A stretch of 33,819 nt of DNA from Rubrivivax sp. (GCA_018780805.1 JADMJD010000129.1:1-33819); one strand, 5' to 3'. Shown: positions 22,731 through 32,332, numbered from the stretch's first letter. The notes: generated from the letters alone by a model not told the origin. A program made the numbers and translations.

Positions 22731-23447
22731 GTGCGATTCAAGGATTCCTGGGCCCGGGCTGCCGTTTGGGCTGCCGTGTGTGCCGCCATCGGGGCCCCTG
22801 CCGGCCCGGCGTTCGCGGCCCCCGTGCCCGACACCCTGGCCCAGCGGGTGCAGGCCTGCACCGCCTGCCACGGACCCGAGGGCCGCGCCGCAGCCGAGGG
22901 TTACCAGCCGCGCATCGCCGGCAAACCCGCGGGTTACCTCTACCGCCAGCTGCTGAACTTCCGCGACGGCCGCCGCAGCCACGCCGCCATGGCCACGCTG
23001 CTGGCGCCCTTGTCGGACGCCTACCTGCGCGACATCGCCACCCACTTTGCCGGCCTGGACCTGCCCTACCCACCCCCCGCCGCGCCCGCCCTGCCGCCCG
23101 ACGCGCGGCACCTGGCCCAGGCGCTGCTGACCGTCGGCGACCCCGCCCGCCGCCTGCCCGCCTGCAACAGCTGCCACGGCGCGGCCATGACCGGTGTGCA
23201 GCCCGCCGTGCCCGGCCTGCTGGGCCTGCCGCGCGACTACCTGGTGGGCCAGCTCGGCGCCTGGCGCACCGGGCAGCGCCGCGCCGATGCCCCCGATTGC
23301 ATGGCCCACATCGCCCAGGCGCTGACCCCGCAGGAAGTCGGCGTCCTGGCCGGCTGGCTGGCGGCGCAGCCGGTGCCTACACCGTCGCGCCCGGCGCCGG
23401 CGCCGGCGGCGCCCTGGCCGCAGGACTGCGGCAGCCTGCGGCCATGA
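22731..23447 (+). CDS. diheme c4-type cytochrome c
   Basis: The protein has 238 aa from GTG 22731. The signal peptide runs to PAGPAFA-A, so it is periplasmic. Two heme motifs are present, CTACH (about 40-44) and CNSCH (about 145-149), each in a class I cytochrome fold. The GEGRAAAEGYQPRIAGKPAGYL-like context and the SHAAMATLLAPLSDAYLRDIATHFAG helix supply methionine ligands. The tail after about residue 220 is Pro/Ala-rich. Such c4-like proteins carry electrons to terminal oxidases or from dehydrogenases. A GTG at 22692 is the upstream alternative but spoils the signal peptide. It overlaps the triheme cytochrome gene by ATGA and is divergent from the pseudo-caspase gene. Confidence 0.85.
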   Translation: MRFKDSWARAAVWAAVCAAIGAPAGPAFAAPVPDTLAQRVQACTACHGPEGRAAAEGYQPRIAGKPAGYLYRQLLNFRDGRRSHAAMATLLAPLSDAYLRDIATHFAGLDLPYPPPAAPALPPDARHLAQALLTVGDPARRLPACNSCHGAAMTGVQPAVPGLLGLPRDYLVGQLGAWRTGQRRADAPDCMAHIAQALTPQEVGVLAGWLAAQPVPTPSRPAPAPAAPWPQDCGSLRP

Positions 23448-24712
23448 CACGCCTGTTGCGATGGGCGCTGGCCCTGGCCACGCTGGCGGCGCTGAGCGCA
23501 GTGGCGGTGGCCTGGCTGAACCTGCGCGGCGAAGCGCCGGTGTCGGACGAACCACCCACAGCGCGGGCGGCCGATGCCACCACGCGCGCCCGCGGCGCCC
23601 AACTCGCGCTGCAAGGCCACTGCGCCGGCTGCCACACCGCGGCGGGCGGCGCGCCGTATGCGGGTGGCCGGGCCATCGTCACGCCCTTCGGCCGCGTCTA
23701 CGCCGGCAACCTGACGCCCGATGTGGCCACCGGCCTGGGCACCTGGAACGCCGACCACTTCTGGCGTGCCCTGCACCACGGCCGCAGCCGCGACGGCCGG
23801 CTGCTGAACCCGGCCTTCCCCTACCCGAACTACACGCACATCAGCCGCGCCGACAGCGACGCGCTCTACGCCTGGCTGCGCAGCCTGCCGCCCGTGGCGC
23901 AGGACCAGCCGCCGCACACACTGCGCTGGTTCGCTGGCACGCAGCCGGCGCTGGCGCTGTGGCGGGCGCTGTACTTCCGTGCCGGCGGTGCGCCATCTGA
24001 CCCGGCGCGCAGCGCCGAGCTGAACCGCGGGGCCACCCTGGCCCAGGGCCTGGGCCATTGCAGCGCCTGCCACGCGCCGCGCAACGCGCTGGGCGCCACC
24101 GTGGATGCCAACGACCTGTCTGGCGCGACCATGCCCGACGGCCGCTGGTGGGCGCCCTCGCTGCACGCGGCCGACGAGGCCGGCGTGGCACATTGGCCGC
24201 GCGCCGACGTGGTGGCGCTGCTGCGCGACGGCCACGCGCCCGGTGGCGTGGCCCTGGGGCCGATGGCCACCGTGGTGGCTGGCAGCCTGCAGCATTGGCC
24301 CGAGGCCGACCTGCAGGCCCTGGCCGCGTGGCTGCAGGCGCTGCCGCCCGACAAGGCCCCGCGCTCACCCGTGGAAGCCGCGCCGGCGGCAACGTTGGAC
24401 GCCGGCGCCGCGCTCTACAAGACCCACTGCGCCGATTGCCACGGCGACAGCCGCGAAGGCCGGGCCCCCGCCTACCCGCCCCTGGCCGGCCACCGCACGG
24501 TGCTGATGGCACGGCCGAACAACCTGGTGCGCGCCATCGTCGAAGGTGGCTTCGGCCCGGCCACACCCGGCCACCCGCAGCCCTACGGCATGCCGCCCTT
24601 CGGCCATGTGCTGAACGACGAGCAGATCGCTGCGCTGGCCACCTGGCTGCGCCAGGCCGGGCCGGCCAAGGCGGCGGCGGTGTGGCCGCTGGACGTGCAG
24701 CGGCTGCGCTGA
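23444..24712 (+). CDS. triheme cytochrome c (dehydrogenase electron-transfer subunit type)
   Basis: The protein has 422 aa. An N-terminal hydrophobic segment (LLRWALALATLAALSAVAVAWL) may be an uncleaved anchor or signal. Three heme motifs are present: CAGCH (about 62-66), CSACH (about 206-210) and CADCH (about 328-332). GRVYAGNLTPDVATGLGTW and DHFWRALHHGRSRDGRLLNPAFPY are hallmarks of the triheme subunits that accept electrons from alcohol, aldehyde, gluconate or nicotinate dehydrogenases. Its ATG overlaps the stop of the diheme gene (ATGA), so the two should be made together as an electron chain. No flavin, PQQ or molybdenum dehydrogenase subunit is visible nearby, so the donor enzyme must be encoded elsewhere. 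Confidence 0.87.
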   Translation: MTRLLRWALALATLAALSAVAVAWLNLRGEAPVSDEPPTARAADATTRARGAQLALQGHCAGCHTAAGGAPYAGGRAIVTPFGRVYAGNLTPDVATGLGTWNADHFWRALHHGRSRDGRLLNPAFPYPNYTHISRADSDALYAWLRSLPPVAQDQPPHTLRWFAGTQPALALWRALYFRAGGAPSDPARSAELNRGATLAQGLGHCSACHAPRNALGATVDANDLSGATMPDGRWWAPSLHAADEAGVAHWPRADVVALLRDGHAPGGVALGPMATVVAGSLQHWPEADLQALAAWLQALPPDKAPRSPVEAAPAATLDAGAALYKTHCADCHGDSREGRAPAYPPLAGHRTVLMARPNNLVRAIVEGGFGPATPGHPQPYGMPPFGHVLNDEQIAALATWLRQAGPAKAAAVWPLDVQRLR

Positions 24713-24714
24713 GG

Positions 24715-24747
24715 CGCTGACGGCTTGCCCATCGGGCCGGGTCAGCG
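24715..24747. terminator. possible bidirectional terminator hairpin
   Basis: CGCTGAC (24715-24721) pairs with GTCAGCG (24741-24747), with an inner GCCC-ATC-GGGC stem. It lies between the convergent cytochrome and DUF4304 genes. No T-tract follows on either strand, so termination is only a suggestion. Confidence 0.35.
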
Positions 24748-26913
24748 GGCCAGCGGCTCCTTCAGCGCCCGCTCCACTGCCTGCTGGCGTTGTTTGGGCA
24801 CGCCCCGCCCGGCGCCCAGGGCGGCCACCTGCTGTTGCGCGGCCTCGCCCAGCCCCGCGCGCATGCGCAGCACCAGGCCGCCGACCGTGGGGGCGCGCGC
24901 GCCCACATCCGGCAGGCGCTGCCAGGCGCCGGTGCTGACGTGATGCAAGGCCTCGTCCAGCGTGGCGGCGTCCAGCGCGGTGTCATGCCAGGCCCACCAC
25001 AGCAGCCCGAGCAGCAGGTTCTCGCTGGCCTCGCCCAGGCGCGCGCCCACGCCCGGCCGCGCGCCGGTGGTGGCCCACTCGGTGCGCCCGCTGCTGGGGG
25101 CAAAGGCCGCCAGCTGCTGCAGCACCCAGGCGCGCCACACATCGGCAGCGCCGGCCTGGGCGACCTGGGCGGCCTGTGCGGCGAGTGTGCGCAGCCAGGT
25201 CTTGCTGGGCCGCGTCTCCACGCCCTCCAGCCAGCCCTGCAGCACCGGCGCCATGGCATCGCGGGTGGCCGCCGGCAAGGCCTGCCAGGCGGGCGCTGCC
25301 ACCTGCCCCCAATCGTCGTCGTCCCAGGTCACGGGCAGGTGGCCGGTGGCGGCATCGCGCCGCCCTTCGCGGCGCAGCGTGGCCACGGCCTGCTTGTCGG
25401 CGCCGGACATGCGTTGCTCGGGGTAGGCAGTGATGCGGCGGCGCACTTCCTCGGCGCTGGGCAGGGCTTGCTGCGCGGCCAGCTCGGCCTCGCGTTCGCG
25501 GGCCTCGCGCATCAGCTCGTGCAGCGGGTGGGCCGGGTCTTCGGCCGCGGCCTCGTCCGTGGCCACGAGGTCGGTCAAGCGGTCGTGTGCCGCCACGGCG
25601 AAGTGTGCGTAGGCCGCCAGCCAGGCCGCGATGGCGGGCTGCATCGCCGCGCGGTGCGGCGCCCCGGCCGGGCCGGTCAGCCAACGCACCAGCGTGGCAA
25701 AACCCCAGGGGTAGCCGCCGGTCACCAGCTCCTGCTGCCAGCGCGTGACCAGCGTCCGCATCTGGCCCAGCACCGTCAACACCGTGCTTTCTGTGGCGCT
25801 GGGCAGCGTGGGCAGCAGCGCAACCAGCAGCAGCTTGACCGACTCATCGGCGTCGAAGCTGTCCACCGGCGGCTGCACCGGGTCGCGCGGCGTGGTTTGC
25901 TGCTGTTCGCGCACCACCAGGTGCTGCAGCAGCGCGCACAACACGGTTTCACGGCCATTGGCATCGAGTGCCGCCACGTCACGGCCGCTGGGCAGATCGG
26001 CCAGCGGCGCGGGGTCGTTGCGCCACGCGGCGCGGTGTTCGGCCAGCCAGGCCTCGGCCAGCGCGGCGGGCGGCGGCACGGCCGCAGGCGCGGCGGACAC
26101 CTGGGCCCGGATCTGCTGCGCGTGTTGTGCGTGCTGTGTTTCTTCGGCGCGCTGCGCAGCCTCGCGCTTGTGTTCCCAGGCGCTGGGCTGGGCCGGCGTC
26201 ACCGTGGCCGGCAGCGCCGACACCTCCATCCCCAGGCCGACCAGCCAGCCGCGCACGCTGGCCAGGTAGGTGTTGTTGGACTGCTCGAAGCGCGCCCGCC
26301 GCTCCACCAGGATCTGTTGCGCCCGCGTGTGGTCGCCCAGCAGCAGCGCGGCGGCCAGGCGCACCTCCACATCGGCCGTGAGCAACGAGCCCTGGAAGTC
26401 GGCCAGCGCCCGCAGGCTGCCGTGTTGCTGCAGCCAGGGCAGCCCCACCTGCACCACGGCCTGCGCCACGTCATCGGCCAGCGCGGCCAGGTCGCTGCCG
26501 CGGCCGAACGTGTAGGTGTCCGGGATGGCCGGCCGGGTGCAGGGGTGCGTGGCCGGCAGCTCCGATTGCAGGTGCGCCAGCCGCTCGCTGAACGGGCCCA
26601 GGCCGGGGTCGGCCTTGTCGGCATGATCGGCCAGCCAGCCCCGGCCTTCGCGCTGCGCCAGCAGGCGCAGCAGCGCCGGCCACTGCAGCACCAGGTTCAC
26701 GTGGAACTCCCCGCGCGGCCCCTCGTTCCACTGGCCGGCCTGCAGGTGCACGATCTGCCAATGGGCGTCGTCGCCGCTGCCCACGGCGCGCGAAAACTGG
26801 CGCGCCTTGCGCTTGAAGCCCAGCGGCACCAGCACCAACGCCAGCCGCTTGGCCACGTGGTCGATCTTCACGCCGGCCTTGGCGTCTTCGGCGGGCAGTT
26901 CGGGGGCTTTCAT
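24742..26913 (-). CDS. DUF4304-domain protein with long helical C-terminus, function unknown
   Basis: The protein has 723 aa with no signal peptide or membrane helix. Residues about 15-125 fit DUF4304: VAKRLALVLVPLGFKRKARQ, then a QIVHLQAGQWNEG strand and GEFHVNLVLQW. The remaining 600 residues are Ala/Leu/Gln-rich helices, including a charged coiled-coil-like stretch (AWEHKREAAQRAEETQHAQH, about 245-275). They show no recognisable catalytic motif. DUF4304 domains occur in small proteins of unknown role; such a long extension is uncommon in my experience. ATG 26913 overlaps the stop of the upstream gene as ATGA, so translation is coupled to that gene. Confidence 0.75.
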   Translation of the reverse strand: MKAPELPAEDAKAGVKIDHVAKRLALVLVPLGFKRKARQFSRAVGSGDDAHWQIVHLQAGQWNEGPRGEFHVNLVLQWPALLRLLAQREGRGWLADHADKADPGLGPFSERLAHLQSELPATHPCTRPAIPDTYTFGRGSDLAALADDVAQAVVQVGLPWLQQHGSLRALADFQGSLLTADVEVRLAAALLLGDHTRAQQILVERRARFEQSNNTYLASVRGWLVGLGMEVSALPATVTPAQPSAWEHKREAAQRAEETQHAQHAQQIRAQVSAAPAAVPPPAALAEAWLAEHRAAWRNDPAPLADLPSGRDVAALDANGRETVLCALLQHLVVREQQQTTPRDPVQPPVDSFDADESVKLLLVALLPTLPSATESTVLTVLGQMRTLVTRWQQELVTGGYPWGFATLVRWLTGPAGAPHRAAMQPAIAAWLAAYAHFAVAAHDRLTDLVATDEAAAEDPAHPLHELMREAREREAELAAQQALPSAEEVRRRITAYPEQRMSGADKQAVATLRREGRRDAATGHLPVTWDDDDWGQVAAPAWQALPAATRDAMAPVLQGWLEGVETRPSKTWLRTLAAQAAQVAQAGAADVWRAWVLQQLAAFAPSSGRTEWATTGARPGVGARLGEASENLLLGLLWWAWHDTALDAATLDEALHHVSTGAWQRLPDVGARAPTVGGLVLRMRAGLGEAAQQQVAALGAGRGVPKQRQQAVERALKEPLAR

Positions 26914-27767
26914 GGGGTCTCCAACAACGAGGGATGCTGAGCCGGCCGGTCGGGCGGGTGGCGCGCCAGGTGCAGGGCCAGCGCAGCGCGAACGGCTGCA
27001 GTGTCCACTGGCGCGCCGGGCCGCAGCGGCAGCAACACAGGGCGGCCAGCGTCGAACAACACCTGCTTGGGCGCCTGCCACAGCCGCCGCCGCTGCTCGT
27101 CGTGCCGGAAGCCGCGCGCGAACACCACCGCCGGCAAGGCGAAGACCACCACCACGGCCTGCGTGCGGCCGGCGTTGGCCTCCAGGTAGGCGCCATGGCG
27201 GAAGCCGCCGTGCTCGGCGCGGGCCGCCCAGAGATCAAAGGTCTCGGTGGGCGGCAGCAGGTCGAAGCTGTGCCCCAGCAGCGCCTGGCCCCCGTGGCGC
27301 AGCGCCTGCCGGCACCCGGCCGCCGACAGTGAAGACGCCGCAACCGACACGGCCGCGCCAGCCGCAGGCTCTTGCGCCCAGGGCGGCAAACGGTCGGGCT
27401 CGTCTGCACAGAAGTGCGCCACATCGGCCACGCCGCGGAAGGCATCGCGCAGCGCGGTCACCTGCGCCAGCACCAGGCCCACGTCCACCGCCGCGGCCGA
27501 CCAGATGCGCGGGTAGCCACTGCCGTGGCCGTGGCTGGCCAGCTCTTCGCTCAGCCAATCGGTGGGGTCACCCGCCAGGCCGATGTGGTGGTGCATCTGC
27601 ACGAAGCCGGGCAGCAGCCGCACGCCCGTCACTTCAACGCGGTGCTGCAGCGCGGGCGTGCGGTGCACGAACTGCGTACCTTCGGCGGTGAAGCCGGCGT
27701 CGTGCAGTGCGGCGCGCAAGGCGGTGCGCACGTGGCGCGCGGTGGGGGGACTGGTGGGGCGTGTCAT
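26910..27767 (-). CDS. hypothetical protein with divergent DUF4304-like N-terminus
   Basis: The protein has 285 aa with no signal peptide. Its first 70 residues (HVRTALRAALHDAGFTAEG, TQFVHRTPALQHRVEV, GFVQMHHHIGLAG) follow the same plan as the start of the coupled downstream protein: helix, Gly-Phe turn, then strands. I infer a divergent DUF4304-like domain. The middle (about 110-150) has a helix-rich DAFRGVADVAHF segment. The C-terminal third is predicted alpha/beta with VVVVFALPAVVFARGF. It starts 84 bases downstream of the tRNA-Arg gene on the same strand and could be read from the tRNA promoter. Function unknown. Confidence 0.7.
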   Translation of the reverse strand: MTRPTSPPTARHVRTALRAALHDAGFTAEGTQFVHRTPALQHRVEVTGVRLLPGFVQMHHHIGLAGDPTDWLSEELASHGHGSGYPRIWSAAAVDVGLVLAQVTALRDAFRGVADVAHFCADEPDRLPPWAQEPAAGAAVSVAASSLSAAGCRQALRHGGQALLGHSFDLLPPTETFDLWAARAEHGGFRHGAYLEANAGRTQAVVVVFALPAVVFARGFRHDEQRRRLWQAPKQVLFDAGRPVLLPLRPGAPVDTAAVRAALALHLARHPPDRPAQHPSLLETP

Positions 27768-27850
27768 GCCGGCGGCGGCATCGGGCCTGCGCAGCAACTG
27801 CGGCGCGTCTTGGGCGAATCCGTCCCGCACATCGCGGCAGGTGTCAGGCT

Positions 27851-27925
27851 TGGTGCGACCGGCAGGAATCGAACCTGCGACGTGGCCTTCGGAGGGCCGC
27901 ATGATATCCACTTCACCACGGTCGC
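27851..27925 (-). tRNA. tRNA-Arg (anticodon CCG)
   Basis: The minus strand reads GCGACCG (acceptor), then a D-arm GTGA...TCAT, the anticodon stem and loop CGGCC-CTCCGAA-GGCC, and a T-arm GCAGGTTCGATTCCTGC. It closes with CGGTCGC, discriminator A and an encoded CCA. The loop gives T33 and anticodon CCG with A37, decoding CGG arginine codons. All arms pair apart from the outermost anticodon-stem pair (C27-A43). Confidence 0.93.
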
Positions 27926-27943
27926 TCGCGGCAGAACAGGCGG

Positions 27944-27949
27944 ATTCTA
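27944..27949 (-). promoter_or_regulatory. probable -10 box of the tRNA-Arg promoter
   Basis: TAGAAT on the minus strand ends 18 bases before the mature 5' end of tRNA-Arg, giving a start about 12 bases upstream. It lies in the 47-base gap after the comM stop. No good -35 box is visible at the usual distance. Confidence 0.4.
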
Positions 27950-27972
27950 CGCGCCGGCTCAGCCCTCCCCGC

Positions 27973-29511
27973 TCACCCCTCCCCGACCAGCCCCCGGCGG
28001 AACTGCAAGGCCTCGGCGATGTGCGCCACGCTGATCTGCTCGGCGCCGGCCAGATCGGCAATCGTGCGCGCCACCTTCAGCGTGCGGTGCAGCCCGCGGC
28101 CGGACCAGCCCAGCCGCTCGGCCGCCGTGCGCAGAAAGGCCAGCGCTTCGGGCTGTGGCGCGGCCAGCGTGTCCAGCTGCGCCGGCTCCAGCAGCGCGTT
28201 CGCGTGACCTTGCCGTTGCTGTGCACGCGCCCTGGCTGCCGCCACGCGGGTGGCCACGGTGGCGCTGGCCTCGCCGTCGGGCTGGGCCAGCAGCTCGGCC
28301 GGCTTGGCGGCCGGCACCTCCACCTGCAGGTCGATGCGGTCCAGCAGCGGGCCCGACAGCCGGGCCTGGTAACGCAACACCGCCTCGGTGGTGCAGCGGC
28401 AGGCGCGGCCGGTGGCGGCCTGGGCGCCGCGCCAGCCGCAGGGGCAGGGGTTCATCGCCGCGACCAGCTGGAAGCGCGCCGGGTAGCTGGCCTGCCGCGC
28501 CGCGCGCGACAAGGTGATGCGGCCGCTTTCCAGCGGCTCGCGCAGCGCCTCCAGCGCGTGCCGCGGGAACTCGGGCAGCTCGTCCAGGAACAGCACGCCG
28601 CCATGGGCGAGTGAGATCTCGCCCGGCCGCGGCGGTGAGCCACCGCCCACCAGGGCTGGGGCGCTGGCGCTGTGGTGCGGGCAACGCACCGGGCGCTGGC
28701 CAAAACCGTCGTCGGCCAGTCCACCGGCCGTGAGGCCCTGCAGCGCGGCGCTGGCCAGGGCCTCGTCGTCGTCCATCGGTGGCAGCAGGCCGGCCAGGCG
28801 CTGCGCCAGCATCGATTTGCCGGTGCCCGGCGGGCCGATGAACAACACGCTGTGCTGCCCGGCGGCGGCGATCTCCAGCGCACGTTTGGCGCCGGCCTGG
28901 CCCTTGACGTCGCGCAGGTCGGGCGCCGGGGGCCGCGGTGGCGGTTCGGCGGGCCGGGCGCGAGGCAACTCAGGCACCGGGTCGGCCACGTCCGCCGGGC
29001 GCAGGCTGGCCACCACCTCCAGCAAGTGGCTGGCGCAGCGCACGTCCACACCAGCCACGCGGGCCGCCAGCGTGGCGCTGGCCTCCGGCAGCACCAGGCG
29101 CCGGCCCGGTGCGCCACGCCGCACGGCCAGCGCCAGCGCGACGGCGCCGCGCACCGGGCGCAGCTCGCCGGCCAGGCTCAGCTCGCCGGCATATTCGCTG
29201 CCGGCCAGGCGGGTGGCGTCGATCTGGCCATCGGCGGCCAGGATGCCCAGGGCGATGGGCAGATCGAAGCGGCCGGACTCCTTGGGCAGGTCGGCCGGCG
29301 CCAGGTTGACCGTGATGCGTTTGTTGTGCGGGAAGTTGAAGCCGCTCTGCTGCAGCGCGGCGCGCACACGTTCGCGGGCCTCCTTCACCTCGGTGTCGGC
29401 CAGGCCCACCAGCGTGAAGCTGGGCAAACCTGGTGCCAGCTGCACCTCCACGTGCACCTCGGGCGCGTCCAGCCCGTCCAGCGCACGGCTCACCACGACT
29501 GCCAATGACAT
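27973..29511 (-). CDS. comM: ComM/YifB-family Mg-chelatase-like AAA+ ATPase
   Basis: The protein has 512 aa, the usual family length. The N-terminal domain (ChlI-like, about 1-170) starts MSLAVVVSRALDGLDAPEV and has GLADTEVKEARERVRAAL and NLAPADLPKESGRFDLPIA. The ATPase core has Walker A GPPGTGKS (226-233), Walker B GVLFLDELPEF (about 305-315) and the cysteine-bearing MNPCPCGW loop. LSGPLLDRIDLQVEV is the sensor region and a C-terminal Mg-chelatase helical domain follows. In naturally competent bacteria ComM is a helicase that drives branch migration during transformation, but the gene is widespread in species not known to be competent. It is divergent from the nitrogen operon. Confidence 0.93.
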   Translation of the reverse strand: MSLAVVVSRALDGLDAPEVHVEVQLAPGLPSFTLVGLADTEVKEARERVRAALQQSGFNFPHNKRITVNLAPADLPKESGRFDLPIALGILAADGQIDATRLAGSEYAGELSLAGELRPVRGAVALALAVRRGAPGRRLVLPEASATLAARVAGVDVRCASHLLEVVASLRPADVADPVPELPRARPAEPPPRPPAPDLRDVKGQAGAKRALEIAAAGQHSVLFIGPPGTGKSMLAQRLAGLLPPMDDDEALASAALQGLTAGGLADDGFGQRPVRCPHHSASAPALVGGGSPPRPGEISLAHGGVLFLDELPEFPRHALEALREPLESGRITLSRAARQASYPARFQLVAAMNPCPCGWRGAQAATGRACRCTTEAVLRYQARLSGPLLDRIDLQVEVPAAKPAELLAQPDGEASATVATRVAAARARAQQRQGHANALLEPAQLDTLAAPQPEALAFLRTAAERLGWSGRGLHRTLKVARTIADLAGAEQISVAHIAEALQFRRGLVGEG

Positions 29512-29561
29512 GGCCGTTCTCCCCTGGCGGCATTGTGCCGCGCCGGGCGATGCTCAGAAAC

Positions 29562-29605
29562 GCTTGCAAATGGTGCGCACTGCCTTGGTGCACTGCATTG
29601 GTGCC
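29562..29605 (+). promoter_or_regulatory. tandem NtrC-like binding sites
   Basis: Two near-identical 17-bp sites, CGCACTGCCTTGGTGCA (29576-29592) and TGCACTGCATTGGTGCC (29589-29605), match the NtrC consensus TGCACC-N5-GGTGCA. They share the core GCACTGCMTTGGTGC. A weaker third copy, GCTTGCAAATGGTGC, lies at 29562-29576. They centre about 97 and 110 bases upstream of the start predicted from the sigma-54 promoter, a normal enhancer distance. Confidence 0.7.
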
Positions 29606-29667
29606 ACAAACCCGGCCCGCTTGCACCGTGGCGGAGGGTCCAGGCCCGTCGCGGTGCGTGGCCCGGG

Positions 29668-29684
29668 TGGCACGGAAGCTGCAA
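29668..29684 (+). promoter_or_regulatory. sigma-54 (-24/-12) promoter
   Basis: TGGCAC-GGAAG-CTGCAA matches TGGCAC-N5-TTGCA with one change. The invariant GG (29669-29670) and GC (29681-29682) are separated by exactly 10 bases. Transcription should start near 29694, leaving a leader of about 35 bases before the porin gene. With the NtrC-like sites upstream, it predicts induction under nitrogen limitation. Confidence 0.8.
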
Positions 29685-29728
29685 ACCCCGCCCCGAACCC
29701 CCTACCTTTGCAACGTCCTGGAGCCTTC

Positions 29729-30803
<1,075 letters not shown>

Positions 30804-30832
30804 CGCGCCGCCGACCACAAGAGATGACAACC

Positions 30833-32332
30833 ATGAGAAAGATCCTATTGATGCTGGCCCTGGGCGCCGCGGCGCTGGGGCTGTCCACGGGTGTGCTGGC
30901 GCAGGACGCGGCTTCGGCTGCGGCCTCGGCGGCGTCCGCCGTCGCTGACACCGTCACGTCGGCCGCCGCCCCGGCGGCCGAGGCGGCGTCGGCCGCTGCA
31001 GCCCCTGCGGCTGCCGCCCCGGTGCCCAACAAGGGCGACACCGCCTTCCTGACCGTCGCCACCGCGCTCGTCATCCTGATGACGATCCCCGGCCTGGCGC
31101 TGTTCTACGGCGGCCTGGTGCGCAGCAAGAACATGCTCAGCGTGCTGATGCAGGTGTTCATGGTCTTTGCGCTGATCTCGGTGCTGTGGGTCGTGTACGG
31201 GTACTCGCTGGCCTTCACCGCCGGCAACCCGTTCTTCGGCACGCTGGACAAGATGTTCCTCAGCGGCGTGACCATCGATTCCATCGCCGCCACGTTCAGC
31301 AAGGGCGTGTACCTGCCGGAGTTCACCTTCATCGGCTTCCAGGGCACGTTTGCGGCCATCACCTGCGCGCTGATCGTCGGCGCCTTTGCCGAGCGCATCA
31401 AGTTCTCGGCGGTGCTGCTGTTCGTCGTGCTCTGGTTCACCTTCGCCTACCTGCCGGTGGCGCACATGGTCTGGTACTGGGACGGCCCTGACGCCATCAC
31501 CGACGCCAAGTCGCTGGAAGCCGTCACGGCCAACGCCGGCTTCATGTGGGCCAAGGGCGCGCTGGACTTCGCCGGCGGCACCGTGGTGCACATCAACGCC
31601 GCGGTGGCGGGCCTGGTGGGTGCCTTCCTGGTGGGCAAGCGCATCGGCTACGGCAAGGAATCCATGGCTCCGCACAGCCTGACGCTGACGATGGTCGGTG
31701 CCTCGCTGCTGTGGGTGGGCTGGTACGGCTTCAACGCCGGTTCCAACCTGGAAGCCAACGGCATTGCTGCGCTGGCCTTCATCAACACCACGGTGGCCAC
31801 GGCCGCAGCGGCGCTGGCCTGGGCCGGTGCGGAATCGCTGATGAAGGGCAAGGCCTCGATGCTGGGTGCGGCCTCCGGTGCCGTCGCCGGCCTGGTGGCC
31901 ATCACCCCGGCCTGCGGTTTCGTCGGCGTGGGTGGTGCCCTGGTGATCGGCCTGATCTCCGGTGTGGTCTGCCTGTGGGGCGTGAACGGCCTGAAGAAGA
32001 TGCTGGGCGCGGACGACTCGCTCGATGTCTTCGGCATCCACGGCGTGGGCGGCATCATCGGCGCGCTGCTGACCGGTGTCTTCGCGGCCCCCAGCCTCGG
32101 CGGCCAGGGCATCTGCGACTACGTGGAGAACAAGTGCGGTGCCTTCCCCGGCATCGGCGCCCAGGTCTGGATCCAGGCCCAAGGCGTGATCTACACGGTG
32201 CTGATCTCCGCGGTTGTGGCCTTCATCGCCTACAAGATCGTTGATCTGACCATCGGTCTGCGCGTGCCGGAAGAAGCCGAGCGCGAAGGCCTGGACATCA
32301 GCTCGCACGGCGAGACGGCGTACCACAACTGA
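30833..32332 (+). CDS. amtB: ammonium transporter AmtB
   Basis: The protein has 499 aa from ATG 30833; ATG 30824, in frame, adds three residues. The N-terminus MRKILLMLALGAAALGLSTG ending VLA-Q is a cleavable signal. About 35 residues of Ala/Ser-rich leader (AASAAASAASAV...) come before the first of 11 membrane helices. Conserved features are GLALFYGGLVRSKN, the pore Asp and His in DFAGGTVVHINAAVAG, WYGFNAGSN, and the second twin-pore His in FGIHGVGGIIGALLTG. The C-terminal tail binds GlnK. It conducts ammonium or ammonia inward across the cytoplasmic membrane and is co-expressed with GlnK from the sigma-54 promoter. The leader before helix 1 is longer than in E. coli AmtB. Confidence 0.96.
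   Translation: MRKILLMLALGAAALGLSTGVLAQDAASAAASAASAVADTVTSAAAPAAEAASAAAAPAAAAPVPNKGDTAFLTVATALVILMTIPGLALFYGGLVRSKNMLSVLMQVFMVFALISVLWVVYGYSLAFTAGNPFFGTLDKMFLSGVTIDSIAATFSKGVYLPEFTFIGFQGTFAAITCALIVGAFAERIKFSAVLLFVVLWFTFAYLPVAHMVWYWDGPDAITDAKSLEAVTANAGFMWAKGALDFAGGTVVHINAAVAGLVGAFLVGKRIGYGKESMAPHSLTLTMVGASLLWVGWYGFNAGSNLEANGIAALAFINTTVATAAAALAWAGAESLMKGKASMLGAASGAVAGLVAITPACGFVGVGGALVIGLISGVVCLWGVNGLKKMLGADDSLDVFGIHGVGGIIGALLTGVFAAPSLGGQGICDYVENKCGAFPGIGAQVWIQAQGVIYTVLISAVVAFIAYKIVDLTIGLRVPEEAEREGLDISSHGETAYHN

Noticed and set aside
24790..26940. Plus-strand open frame of 716 codons opposite the DUF4304 protein
   Set aside because: Gly/Gln/His/Arg-rich with no conserved motif; the minus-strand frame has the DUF4304 pattern and a coupled start.
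24742..27925. Genomic island inserted at tRNA-Arg
   Set aside because: No integrase, no repeat of the tRNA 3' end was noticed in the flanks, and base composition looks like the rest of the window.
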